From contig VBJT01000139.1 of assembly GCA_005880075.1 (NCBI GenBank), forward strand, positions 3,107 to 28,047: DNA of 24,941 bases, written 5' to 3'. Below are positions 14,123-21,633 of this stretch, piece after piece. Position 1 is the first letter of the stretch. Each line of letters opens with the position of its first letter. The DNA is from Chloroflexota bacterium (lineage in GTDB: Bacteria > Chloroflexota > Dehalococcoidia > SM23-28-2 > RBG-16-64-32). Below the pieces are notes generated by a model. It had not been told where the DNA came from. It made no database searches and saw only the letters and a list, made by a program, of their open reading frames with translations. A program made the position numbers and the translations under genes.

Positions 14123-15378
14123 CACACTCCCCTCGCCGCCGGCAGAACGCCATCACGCTCCTCCAGCGCTTCTTCAAAGGAGTCGAGGGTCGCACGGATC
14201 GTAAGCGGCGGTTGAATTGCAGGAAGCACTGCTTCCTGCGTCTTGAGGCCTGCGCCCGTGATGAAGGCGACCACGACTTCGTCAGCGCGCACATGGCCGT
14301 CGTCGACGAGTCTACGCAGGCCAGAGATAACGACGCCGCCGGCGGTCTCGGCGAAGATGCCTTCTGTCTCGGCGAGCAGTTGGATGCCCTCAACCACTTC
14401 CTCGTCCGTCACGGTCGCTGCCGCGCCGTTGGTGTCGGCCATCGTCTTGAGCGCGTAGTAGCCATCGGCCGGGTTTCCGATTGCCAGCGATTTCGCGATG
14501 GTGTTCGGCTTCTGCGGCTTGATAAGAAAGCTTCGCCGGTTCCAGGCTTCCGCGATGGGCGAGCAGCCTTCCGCCTGGGCACCGCTCATGCGAGTGGCCC
14601 GCCAATCGACAAGGCCGAGCCAGGAAAGCTCCTTGATTCCCTTATAGATCTTTGTGTACAGCGAGCCGCTGGCAAGAGGCACGATGCAGTGGTCCGGCGC
14701 GCGCCAACCGAGCTGCTCGCAAACCTCGTAGCCGAGCGTCTTGCTGCCCTCCGCGTAGTAGGGCCGCATATTGATGTTCACGAAGGCCCAGGGGTACTTA
14801 TCGCTAACTTCGCTGCATAGCCGGTTCACTTCGTCGTAGCCACCGTCCACAGCCACGAGCGTCGGCGAATAGATTGCGGACCCGATGATCTTGCCCTGCT
14901 CCAAGTCTGCAGGAATGAAGACGCGAGCCTTCATGCCGGCCCGCGCAGCATGCGCGGCGACGCTGTTCGCGAGGTTCCCGGTCGATGCACAGGCCAGAGT
15001 ATCGAACTCGAACTCGCGCGCGACGCTTGTAGCAACGGAGACGACGCGGTCTTTGAACGACCACGTCGGGTTCTGACAATCGTTCTTGATGTACAAGCGG
15101 TCTAGGCCTAGCAGGCGCCCGAGGTTACGCGCCCGCACGAGAGGAGTCAGGCCCGTCCCGATGTCGATAGCTGTCTCGGGGTTGCAGGGAAGGAGCTCGG
15201 CGTAGCGCCACATCGTGGGCGGGCCGCCTTCGATATGGTCCCGGGTGACGGCGCGCCCCATCGCTTCGTAGTCGTAGAAGACTTCGAGCGGGCCGAAGCA
15301 GAACTCGCAGACGTGAATCGGATCGAGCGAATAGTCGCGGCCACACTCTCTGCATTTGAGATTTTTCGCGAACGACAT
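14122..15378 (-). CDS. thrC: Threonine synthase-like PLP enzyme under SAM riboswitch control
   Basis: The 418-residue protein has an N-terminal zinc ribbon (Cys9, Cys12, Cys24, Cys27) and a fold type II PLP domain with Lys109 in TWSFKDR and the ASTGNLANS loop that in this family contacts substrate phosphate. Threonine synthase converts O-phosphohomoserine to threonine. The start ATG has GGAGG about nine bases upstream. The leader is a SAM-I riboswitch with terminator, so expression should fall when SAM is high; that is odd for a pure threonine gene but natural for an enzyme of the methionine branch. With the NIL and CysO::AhpD genes behind it, use of O-phosphohomoserine plus a protein thiocarboxylate to make homocysteine is a testable alternative. 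Family call is secure; reaction is open. Confidence 0.9.
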   Translation of the reverse strand: MSFAKNLKCRECGRDYSLDPIHVCEFCFGPLEVFYDYEAMGRAVTRDHIEGGPPTMWRYAELLPCNPETAIDIGTGLTPLVRARNLGRLLGLDRLYIKNDCQNPTWSFKDRVVSVATSVAREFEFDTLACASTGNLANSVAAHAARAGMKARVFIPADLEQGKIIGSAIYSPTLVAVDGGYDEVNRLCSEVSDKYPWAFVNINMRPYYAEGSKTLGYEVCEQLGWRAPDHCIVPLASGSLYTKIYKGIKELSWLGLVDWRATRMSGAQAEGCSPIAEAWNRRSFLIKPQKPNTIAKSLAIGNPADGYYALKTMADTNGAAATVTDEEVVEGIQLLAETEGIFAETAGGVVISGLRRLVDDGHVRADEVVVAFITGAGLKTQEAVLPAIQPPLTIRATLDSFEEALEERDGVLPAARGV

Positions 15379-15490
15379 GTTGATCGGTCCTCCGGGTAGT
15401 GGGTTAGAACAGGCGTAGCAGGACCCGCCGCAAGCTGGCCCTCGGCATCGCCATTAGGACACGGATTTGTCGTTCGCCTCTCGGGCTGGA

Positions 15491-15528
15491 CAAAAATGAG
15501 ACCTCTTCCTTTTCGAGAGAAGAGGTCT
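15491..15528 (-). terminator. Intrinsic terminator of the SAM-I riboswitch
   Basis: A perfect 10-bp stem AGACCTCTTC/GAAGAGGTCT with a 10-base loop is followed on the minus strand by CATTTTTG. It lies nine bases beyond the riboswitch P1 helix, the normal expression platform for SAM-dependent premature termination. Confidence 0.93.
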
Positions 15529-15536
15529 GCCGCTCG

Positions 15537-15646
15537 CCTTATCGCTCCCCCCGGTTCACCGGGAGGCCGGCATTGGCACCGTCCCCGACCCGTCGGGGTG
15601 GTTGCCGGGCTTCACAGGGCCGTGCCCTCCACCTCTCTTGATAAGG
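15537..15646 (-). promoter_or_regulatory. SAM-I (S-box) riboswitch
   Basis: On the minus strand the RNA begins with the P1 arm CCTTATC, then AAGAGAGGTGGAGGG, the hallmark of the S-box 5' side, followed by GGCCC, GAAGCCCGGCAACC, GGTGCCAAT and the closing P1 arm GATAAGG about 110 bases downstream. P1 pairs over seven base pairs. These are the conserved core elements of the SAM-I class. SAM binding would stabilise P1 and allow the downstream terminator to form, switching off thrC and the genes behind it. Confidence 0.96.
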
Positions 15647-15670
15647 ATAATCTTCGATTTTGTTGAAGGG

Positions 15671-15700
15671 ATGCTAGCACACGCGTTGAAATGATGTCAA
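15671..15700 (-). promoter_or_regulatory. Promoter of the SAM riboswitch operon
   Basis: A perfect TTGACA (15695-15700) and TAGCAT (15671-15676) are separated by 18 bases on the minus strand; transcription would start about 15 bases before the riboswitch. Confidence 0.75.
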
Positions 15701-15704
15701 CGAA

Positions 15705-15716
15705 CGAGCCGGCTCG
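15705..15716. promoter_or_regulatory. 12-base palindrome CGAGCCGGCTCG upstream of the riboswitch promoter
   Basis: A perfect palindrome ends four bases before the -35 box and lies just after the stop of the winged-helix gene. It could be an operator or a weak terminator hairpin of that gene; no T-run follows. Confidence 0.35.
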
Positions 15717-15727
15717 CTCGACGCGAC

Positions 15728-16081
15728 TTAGGCCGACTTGCGGTTGGAGCCCCGGCGCTCGTTCATTTTACGCCCCACCACGGCACCTAAGACCGAGCGT
15801 AGTGTCAGGTCAGTGAGGATCGGATGCCTGAACGGAGCCTCGAGGTTGACGGTGTAATGATGCCGGCGGCCGTCTCGGCGTACATTCAGCATCCCCGCCC
15901 GCCTTAGATCACCGATGAGCCCCCACACAGTCCGCTGCGTCAGAGCCATCTCGTCCGCGATCTGCCGGATAGTGCATTCCGGATTGACCGCAATGTAAAA
16001 CAGGACGGCGCCATGGCTGGATACCAGGTACCAGTGGTTCTGGATGGTTAAGGGCTGGCCGTTGCGATCATGCCGCTTCAT
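15728..16081 (-). CDS. Winged-helix (MarR/ArsR-like) transcriptional regulator
   Basis: The 117-residue protein has a clear winged helix: VLFYIAVNPECTIRQIADEM, the recognition helix TQRTVWGLIGDLRRAGML and the wing NVRRDGRRHHYTVN. There are no metal- or redox-type cysteines beyond one in PECT. The ligand and targets are unknown. The start ATG 16081 was chosen because the only longer start is a TTG at 16105, which would lie upstream of the apparent -10 box (TATAAC). It lies on the same strand as, and just upstream of, the SAM riboswitch operon, so it could act on that promoter, but it has its own stop and the riboswitch operon has its own promoter. Confidence 0.8.
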   Translation of the reverse strand: MKRHDRNGQPLTIQNHWYLVSSHGAVLFYIAVNPECTIRQIADEMALTQRTVWGLIGDLRRAGMLNVRRDGRRHHYTVNLEAPFRHPILTDLTLRSVLGAVVGRKMNERRGSNRKSA

Positions 16082-16399
16082 AGAAGTTTGATTCAAGTTA
16101 TACAATCACTGCAAAAAATATGACGCTCCCTCATCGTACGGCGTAACACAAAGGTTGAGAAGTAGTAAATGGTTACAGAACGGTGTAATACAACTCCCAC
16201 CATAGAACCGCAACAACCGGCGCTGATGCCACCTCCTCGCTGCCCACGGCGACCACTGGACCCACCCTGTTATCGACCGAAAAAGCGCCCGGTCGTCCTC
16301 GATGTGTACGAAATCGGCCTTGAAGCCGGTTCGCCTATAGGGGGACTTCCGCGGCCTCCTCGCACAAGCTGGAGTCCTCCGTGGTGCTAGAGCGCGGCT
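16082..16399. other. Gene-free stretch between lgt and the winged-helix gene
   Basis: About 318 bases hold a weak promoter for the winged-helix gene (TATAAC at 16097-16102, with no good -35) and a CGACCG/CGGTCG hairpin near 16280. A 73-codon plus-strand frame (16169-16390) has no family resemblance or clear ribosome site. The minus strand near 16300 gives short coding-like fragments (KADFVHIEDD) in shifted frames, perhaps a dead gene tail. Nothing firm is recognised. Confidence 0.4.
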
Positions 16400-17281
16400 T
16401 CAGGTCGCTGGTTCTCCCTCAGGCGCCGGCGCTCCCTGTTCACGCGAGGCCGTCCGGCGGCCGGCGCCTCTGCCTGTGCCTCGGGGCGGCGTCCGTAGCA
16501 GATAGGCCATGCCTGCCAGCCCAACGACCATCGCCCCAATTCCGATCAGCTGTGCGGTTCGCAGCCCCATAAATACAATGTTGTCCAAACGCAGGAAACT
16601 GACCAGCGTCCGCAACAACCCGTACAGAAAGACCCACGCAAAGAACGTGACACCCGCCCGGTTGGATCGCACGTAGATGAGAAGCAGGATGCCGAAGATG
16701 ACGATGTCGCCGATCATCTCATAGGCGACCGCCGGGTGCTGCGGCTGGGGAACTCCTGTGATCACGCTGGGGCTGCTCGAGTGCGTGTAGACGACGCCCC
16801 ACGGCAGGTCCGTGTGGCTGGCAAAGTGCTCGCCGTTAATGATGTCGCCGATGCGCCCGACGGCCATACCGAGAATGCCGCCCATTGCGGCGATATCGGC
16901 GCCCTTCGGGAGGTTCGGCACCTTGCGAATAAATGCATACAGCCAGGCGCCGATCGTACCGCCGATTAGCGCTCCGTAGATCGAGATGCCGCCGGTGTTT
17001 ACGCGGACTACGTCTACCAGGTCGTCCTTGAATGCACTCCAGTTCTCGATGACGTACAAAGCGCGTGCCCCGATGATTCCGCCGATCACCAGGCAGAGCG
17101 CGACGTTGTAGATGGTGTCTTCCTGGTATCCCTCGCGCCGCGCAAAGGCCGTGGCTACCGCCACGCCGATAATCACGCCGAGTGCCGTGAAAAGGCCGTG
17201 CCAGGTAACCTCGATACCCCAGTTGCTGAAGATTACGGGATCGATGCCGATGTCAATCGAGAGCAGCATCGTCTCAATCAC
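16400..17281 (-). CDS. lgt: Prolipoprotein diacylglyceryl transferase
   Basis: This inner-membrane enzyme transfers diacylglycerol from phosphatidylglycerol to the lipobox cysteine of lipoproteins. Visible family blocks are IGGIIGARALYVIENW, NTGGISIYGALIGG, the signature GRIGDIINGEH and QPQHPAVAYEM, with about seven membrane segments and a Pro/Arg-rich C-terminal tail of about 30 residues. The GTG at 17281 lies within the last codons of resB (8-base overlap); an ATG at 17269 is an alternative. It ends a series that includes a predicted lipoprotein (19752-20639), a likely client. Length (293 aa) is normal. Confidence 0.95.
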   Translation of the reverse strand: MIETMLLSIDIGIDPVIFSNWGIEVTWHGLFTALGVIIGVAVATAFARREGYQEDTIYNVALCLVIGGIIGARALYVIENWSAFKDDLVDVVRVNTGGISIYGALIGGTIGAWLYAFIRKVPNLPKGADIAAMGGILGMAVGRIGDIINGEHFASHTDLPWGVVYTHSSSPSVITGVPQPQHPAVAYEMIGDIVIFGILLLIYVRSNRAGVTFFAWVFLYGLLRTLVSFLRLDNIVFMGLRTAQLIGIGAMVVGLAGMAYLLRTPPRGTGRGAGRRTASREQGAPAPEGEPAT

Positions 17282-19034
17282 CGTTCCTCATAGTCTCAGG
17301 AGCAGAACCTGCTTGGTGTGCCAGGCGCCTTAACTCGCGGGTATAGCGGGCGTGGGCCGGTGCTTGGCCGGCCATCAGCGTGCGAGTCGCGGTAATTTTA
17401 GCCCAAAACCTGCGTCGAGGCACCCAGAAGGTCGCTGCCAGGCCGACGAAGATCAGTACCACGCCTGCCCACACGAGATAATCGCTGCGGTCTCTCTTAA
17501 CTGTGATGCCGGCGAACTCCCGCTGACCGGCAAAGGTGTATTGATAATCACCGACCCGGACGCTCTCGCCTGGCCTCAATGCGATCGCCTGGGCCTGCAA
17601 GCCGGTCACAGTGAGCGTCGGTGGTCCCGCGGGCGAAGCAGCGACCGTCGCGTCGCCGGCAGAGGTTTTGTCCGTACCGTAGACGACGTTGCTAAGCTGA
17701 AGCGCATGCATACCTCCGCCTGCGTCGCTGGTAGATACGGGAAGGTCCGGAACCACAGTGTACGGTATTGTCTCTGCAGCCTGGTATGCCACCCGAAGCC
17801 CGCCCGACTCACCGCTCTCTCCCTCGGCGAGTGATAACTGCACGAGATCGCCGCCCTGACCGGGTTCGAGCACGGCCAACCGCTCCTCACCACTTGCGGC
17901 CGTCTGAAGACCAACAGTGATCAAGCGGCCGGATGGCAGGCGGACAAGCGTGCCGCGGTAGCTGAAGTCGCGGCCGGCAAGCTCGTCCGTCAGCACTAAA
18001 GTCTGCTCCAGCAGCACAGCTCCCGAACGGTCGCGGATCATAACGTGCGGTGCCCTTGCCGTCCCCGACAATGCCAACGTCTCGCGGTAAATGGTGTTCC
18101 CTGTCCTCAGATCGCGGACCTCAACTTCTGCGCCAAAGCCAAAATAGGCGGACTGGTAGAACTTGTATCCGGCGTAGGTGCATGGGGAATTGACGGTAGA
18201 GGTGCAGCGTTTAACCTCTTCGCCGCGGCGGTACACCGATATTTCTGATCGATAATCAAGAGGCTGTCCGTCAGCCGTAAACTGTGCCTTTGCATCCCTC
18301 AGCTCGACTTGCATCTGATGGGCGTCCCGGACGGGGTAAATCGGGAGCGTCGCGCCCTCGGCCAGAAATAGTGGCGACGAGAAAGCATCCGCCTTGCTAA
18401 CCACGGCCGAAAGCACAAAGACGATGACCGCCGCATGAGTAAAGAGCGTACCGAGGCCGGCCCAGGCGAACCGGTCTGCAAAGATGTGCGACGCACCTGC
18501 TTCGTCGAAGCGCTCCACCCGATAACGCGCCCGCCGCAGCGCTTCCTCAAGCCGGCTAGCATCGAGCGAGCTCGCCACTTCCAGCCGGTTCGGGGCCGTC
18601 TCAAAGAAACGAGAGGGCACACGCTTTCGAGGGTGTGTGACCGTCCGCCACGCGCCGGGCAGCCGACTAAGGACGTAGGCGCCGGTCGAGGTTGCTGTTA
18701 ATGCGAGGAGAATGCCGAACCAGCGGGCATGAAACAGATCGAATAGCTGCGCCTCGTCAAAGGGCTTGCCAAGGAAGCCAAACTTCCCTTCCTGGGCATC
18801 AAGCCACTGCCCCTCGGCCACCACATCCCCACGCACCGATAACGGCTCTTGCGGCAGGATGACGCCGAGCAGACTCAGCACACAAAGGACGATGAGGAGG
18901 ACGACGGCGAAGCGCACATTCGTGAAGAGCCACCAGACGGCCTTAAGCGGGTTGAGGACGCCGAATGTGCGGGACCATCCGCGCGCGGTGGGCGGTATCT
19001 GAACGCGGCCGGGGAGGGCCTCACCGCGTTCCAT
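17274..19034 (-). CDS. resB: ResB/Ccs1-family cytochrome c biogenesis protein
   Basis: The 586-residue protein has the ResB layout: an N-terminal membrane pair (WWLFTNVRFAVVLLIVLCVLSLLGVILPQ and ARWFGILLALTATSTGAYVLSRL), a third segment near residue 190-212 (FTHAAVIVFVLSAVV), a large outside domain of about 310 residues and a last membrane segment near 535 (YLVWAGVVLIFVGLAATFWVPRR). ResB works with the ResC/CcsA haem channel to attach haem to apocytochrome c (System II). ResC is not in the window and may lie elsewhere. ATG 19034 overlaps the TlpA-like gene's TGA by one base; a TTG one codon earlier is possible. The TlpA-like neighbour would keep the apocytochrome thiols reduced. Confidence 0.9.
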   Translation of the reverse strand: MERGEALPGRVQIPPTARGWSRTFGVLNPLKAVWWLFTNVRFAVVLLIVLCVLSLLGVILPQEPLSVRGDVVAEGQWLDAQEGKFGFLGKPFDEAQLFDLFHARWFGILLALTATSTGAYVLSRLPGAWRTVTHPRKRVPSRFFETAPNRLEVASSLDASRLEEALRRARYRVERFDEAGASHIFADRFAWAGLGTLFTHAAVIVFVLSAVVSKADAFSSPLFLAEGATLPIYPVRDAHQMQVELRDAKAQFTADGQPLDYRSEISVYRRGEEVKRCTSTVNSPCTYAGYKFYQSAYFGFGAEVEVRDLRTGNTIYRETLALSGTARAPHVMIRDRSGAVLLEQTLVLTDELAGRDFSYRGTLVRLPSGRLITVGLQTAASGEERLAVLEPGQGGDLVQLSLAEGESGESGGLRVAYQAAETIPYTVVPDLPVSTSDAGGGMHALQLSNVVYGTDKTSAGDATVAASPAGPPTLTVTGLQAQAIALRPGESVRVGDYQYTFAGQREFAGITVKRDRSDYLVWAGVVLIFVGLAATFWVPRRRFWAKITATRTLMAGQAPAHARYTRELRRLAHQAGSAPETMRNGD

Positions 19035-19735
19035 CAACGTGGACCTGCGCCGAGGATCTGGGCGATGCGCTGCTCCAGGTCGCTCTGCTCGATCGCGCCA
19101 CGGACGTCAGTATCCGTGCGCCGCTCTTGCAGCGGCCCGGTGAAGACGCTACGGATCACGCCCTCCCGGTCGATGAAGTAGGTCATCGGCAGTCCGAGCA
19201 GGCGATACTCGTCGCCCACCTCGCCGTCCACATCGATCGGTATCGGGAACTTCATACCGAACTCATCCGCGAACGGCCGAGCGATCGACTTTCCTTCCTG
19301 CATATTTACCGCAACCACAACCAAGCCATCCTTACGGAACCGTTCATATGCCGCGACGAACTGGGGCATCTCCTTGCGGCAGGGCGCGCACCAGGAGGCC
19401 CAAAAGTTGAGCACGACCGGCTGCCCGCGCAGCGCGCTCAGGCTCATCTCGCCGCCGTCGAGGGTCCCCAGCAGGAAGTCCGGCGCCAGCCTTCCTTCCT
19501 CGGTACCAACGTCGAGGCCCGCTGTCCGAAGCGCCGCCGGAAGCTCGACGGGGCCATACCGCTCGCCCGTTGGACTCAGCTCATCGCCACCCCGCGACTC
19601 CAGCCACCAGATCGCTGCGGCGATTGCGCCGATGACGACCAACGGCAGCACGACCCGGCGGAAAACGCCACGCGGCCTCATGCTAATTCCGGAACCCGGC
19701 TCGAGCGGTTCTGACACCCGCAGATTATCGGTCAC
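19034..19735 (-). CDS. Membrane-anchored TlpA/ResA-like thiol-disulfide oxidoreductase
   Basis: An N-terminal membrane anchor (about residues 26-45) is followed by a thioredoxin-fold domain with APDFLLGTLDG, the catalytic NFWASWCAPCRKEMP (Cys116, Cys119) and the cis-Pro loop LGLPMTYFIDREG. It would reduce haem-binding cysteines of apocytochrome c outside the membrane, as ResA does. The start is GTG 19735, or ATG 19681 giving a protein that starts just before the anchor; neither has a strong ribosome site. It is coupled to resB downstream and lies 16 bases after the LysM/M23 lipoprotein gene. Confidence 0.9.
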   Translation of the reverse strand: MTDNLRVSEPLEPGSGISMRPRGVFRRVVLPLVVIGAIAAAIWWLESRGGDELSPTGERYGPVELPAALRTAGLDVGTEEGRLAPDFLLGTLDGGEMSLSALRGQPVVLNFWASWCAPCRKEMPQFVAAYERFRKDGLVVVAVNMQEGKSIARPFADEFGMKFPIPIDVDGEVGDEYRLLGLPMTYFIDREGVIRSVFTGPLQERRTDTDVRGAIEQSDLEQRIAQILGAGPR

Positions 19736-19751
19736 GGCCGGCCCTTAACAC

Positions 19752-20639
19752 TCAGGGAGGCGAGAACGCCTGCTCGTATAGTTGACGCACCTGGTCAGCC
19801 GGTAGGCCAGCACCCAAGAACGTATCCCCGACACGAAGCTCGAAGTGGAGGTGCATCTCGGTCCCGGGCGCGGTGACCGCCTCTGGCGTGCCCGAATTAC
19901 CGACATAGCCGATCAAGTCGCCGGCGGCCACCTGGGTGCCTTCTCTGATCACCGTCGGAATCGCGCTCAGATGGCAATAGCGGGTCACTACGCCGTTACC
20001 GTGATCGACCCAGACCTGCCGGCCTCGAAAGCGGTCCAGTCCCTCAGCATCGGTGTATCCCTGGGCCAGGGAGCGGTTCAATAGTTCCTGGAGCTGATCG
20101 GCCGTCATTTCAGTAAAGCCGTGGTCGGCCCTTACCACTGTTCCCGCCTTTGCAGCCATCACGGGGGTGCCTTCGAGAACGGTCGCGCAGTTGTAACCCG
20201 CGTAAAAGTCCACGCCTTCGTGGATGCCTGCGCGATATTCGCGGGGCGCGTTGGGCATGAGCTTATCAACGTTCGGTAGACACGCGCCTTCGATGGGAAA
20301 GATAAACCCGGCGCCGGCGGGATTGCGCGGCACAACGCTGGGCGAAGGGAGGTCCGGAGGCGGCACACCCGGGATTAGAATGACCTGGCCGACGGAAAGT
20401 TCGTCCGGGCTGGAAAACTTGTTGACTGCGAGGATTCCGTCCACGCTTGCTCCGAATCGTGCGGCCAGCGCGTACAAGCTGTCGCCTTCTTGGACCTCAT
20501 ACTGAAAAGCGAGGACCTCCGGGGTGGGCGTCGAAACGTGGGGTGACGGGCGCACCGTCGGTGACGGCTCCTTGCTCTCCCCGGAGCCGCCGCACGCTGT
20601 CGCGACGATGCAGGCGAGAGTAGCAGCGAAGGTCAACAT
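19752..20639 (-). CDS. LysM/M23-family metallopeptidase lipoprotein
   Basis: The order is signal peptide with a lipobox-like ATAC (Cys16) followed by a GGSGESKEPSP linker, a LysM peptidoglycan-binding domain (about 46-91) and an M23 peptidase domain with His140-x3-Asp144 (HEGVDF), His223 and His263-x-His265 (HLHFEL). All zinc and catalytic residues of LytM-type endopeptidases are present, so it is probably active on peptidoglycan. The ATG at 20639 is the first usual start, but the frame stays open upstream and encodes KKVIPSRNRALGLLA, a typical basic n-region, inside the HMA gene; the true start may lie there. Its lipidation would depend on Lgt from the same series. Confidence 0.88.
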   Translation of the reverse strand: MLTFAATLACIVATACGGSGESKEPSPTVRPSPHVSTPTPEVLAFQYEVQEGDSLYALAARFGASVDGILAVNKFSSPDELSVGQVILIPGVPPPDLPSPSVVPRNPAGAGFIFPIEGACLPNVDKLMPNAPREYRAGIHEGVDFYAGYNCATVLEGTPVMAAKAGTVVRADHGFTEMTADQLQELLNRSLAQGYTDAEGLDRFRGRQVWVDHGNGVVTRYCHLSAIPTVIREGTQVAAGDLIGYVGNSGTPEAVTAPGTEMHLHFELRVGDTFLGAGLPADQVRQLYEQAFSPP

Positions 20640-20658
20640 TGCAAGCAGGCCGAGAGCC

Positions 20659-20868
20659 CTATTTCGTGACGGGATAACCTTCTTCCTCCATGACGGATTC
20701 GATCGCGCCGACGTCCACGACGGCGGGGTCGTATTCCACTGTCACGTGTTTGCCAGCCGGGTCGCCGCCGATAAAGCGGACGCCCGGCAGCTTCGTCACT
20801 GCCTTCTCGATACTCGCGATGCAATGGTCACAAGAGATGTCCTCGGCTCTCAGGGTAGTCTCAGTCAT
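20659..20868 (-). CDS. Heavy-metal-associated (HMA) copper-chaperone-like protein
   Basis: The 69-residue protein is one HMA ferredoxin-like domain with metal-binding Cys13-x2-Cys16 in DISCDHCIASIEKAV. The start ATG 20868 has GGAGG about seven bases upstream. CopZ-type proteins carry Cu(I) to P-type ATPases or to cytochrome assembly; no copper ATPase is in the window. It lies between gatD (12-base gap) and the M23 gene, upstream of cytochrome c assembly genes, so delivery of copper to respiratory enzymes is possible but not shown. Confidence 0.88.
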   Translation of the reverse strand: MTETTLRAEDISCDHCIASIEKAVTKLPGVRFIGGDPAGKHVTVEYDPAVVDVGAIESVMEEEGYPVTK

Positions 20869-20880
20869 GAACTCCGCCTC

Positions 20881-21633
20881 CTATCGGATGATACTTCGCC
20901 GCGTCGCCTGCCGCACCGCCGCCGCATGGGCAGCATCTTCGACGGCGTCATCGATCTCGCTCAGACGAAGATCTTTGTGGCGCCGCCGCAGCGCTGTCTC
21001 AATTACGTGGTCGGCAAGCTTCGGGTTCTTCGGCAGAAGCGCGCCATGAAGGTAAGTACCGAAAACGTTGCGGTAGACAGCGCCTTCACTTCCGTCTTCG
21101 CCGTTGTTGCCGAACCCGGCTACAACGCGGCCGAGCGGCTGAACCCCGTCGCCGAGGAAGGTGCGGCCGCCGTGGTTCTCGAAGCCAACGACGGTCGTCC
21201 CGTTCCATTCGATGACGATGTTGCCGATGAACCGCTGCGCCTCAGCGCCCGGGTGGACCGTGTGCATGTCCAGAACACAAGCGCCGGGTAGCTCCTCACC
21301 CTCGGCGGTCCGGTAGAAGCGGCCCATCAGCTGGTAGCCACCGCATACAGCGAGCACCGCGACGTTGCGCCGGACCCCATCCCCGAGCGGTTTGGCTTTC
21401 ACCTTCACGAGGTCTTCTGCAACCAAGCGCTGCTCTCGGTCCTGCGCGCCGCCGACAAAGATCAGATCGTATTCTTTGGCCTTCAGCGGATCCCCGAGCT
21501 CGAGACCCTCCACTTCAAAACTGATCCCGCGGGCCTCGGAGCGGTGCTGGAGGCAGAGGATGTTCCCGCGGTCGCCATAGATGTTCATGAGCTTGGGATA
21601 CAAGTGTGCAACTCGCAGGGCCAGTCCCTTCAC
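20881..21633 (-). CDS. gatD: Lipid II glutaminyl amidotransferase subunit GatD
   Basis: This CobB/CobQ-type class I glutaminase supplies ammonia to MurT, which amidates the D-Glu of lipid II to D-isoglutamine. The nucleophile Cys97 is in AVCGGYQLMG and the catalytic His196 in GTYLHGALL; S. aureus GatD has the same pair at near-equal positions. The start GTG 21633 overlaps the murT stop as GTGA and has GGGAGG just upstream; a longer open frame to 21846 is a murT shadow. The 250-residue length is normal. The MurT/GatD pair implies a peptidoglycan-containing, probably monoderm-type wall. Confidence 0.93.
   Translation of the reverse strand: MKGLALRVAHLYPKLMNIYGDRGNILCLQHRSEARGISFEVEGLELGDPLKAKEYDLIFVGGAQDREQRLVAEDLVKVKAKPLGDGVRRNVAVLAVCGGYQLMGRFYRTAEGEELPGACVLDMHTVHPGAEAQRFIGNIVIEWNGTTVVGFENHGGRTFLGDGVQPLGRVVAGFGNNGEDGSEGAVYRNVFGTYLHGALLPKNPKLADHVIETALRRRHKDLRLSEIDDAVEDAAHAAAVRQATRRSIIR

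Noticed and set aside
15379..15490. Further RNA element between the riboswitch terminator and thrC
   Set aside because: Only the GGAGG site before the ATG is recognisable; no conserved pairing was found by eye.
16169..16390. 73-codon plus-strand frame after the winged-helix gene
   Set aside because: Pro/Arg/Cys-rich translation without family resemblance, no good ribosome site, and it opposes both neighbours; treated as chance frame.
16200..16390. Small structured RNA (6S, tmRNA or RNase P) in the gene-free stretch
   Set aside because: None of the conserved cores of these RNAs could be found on either strand.
18965..19714. 249-codon plus-strand frame opposite the TlpA-like gene
   Set aside because: Antisense to an intact thioredoxin-fold gene with WCAPC; the translation is low-complexity and shows no domain.
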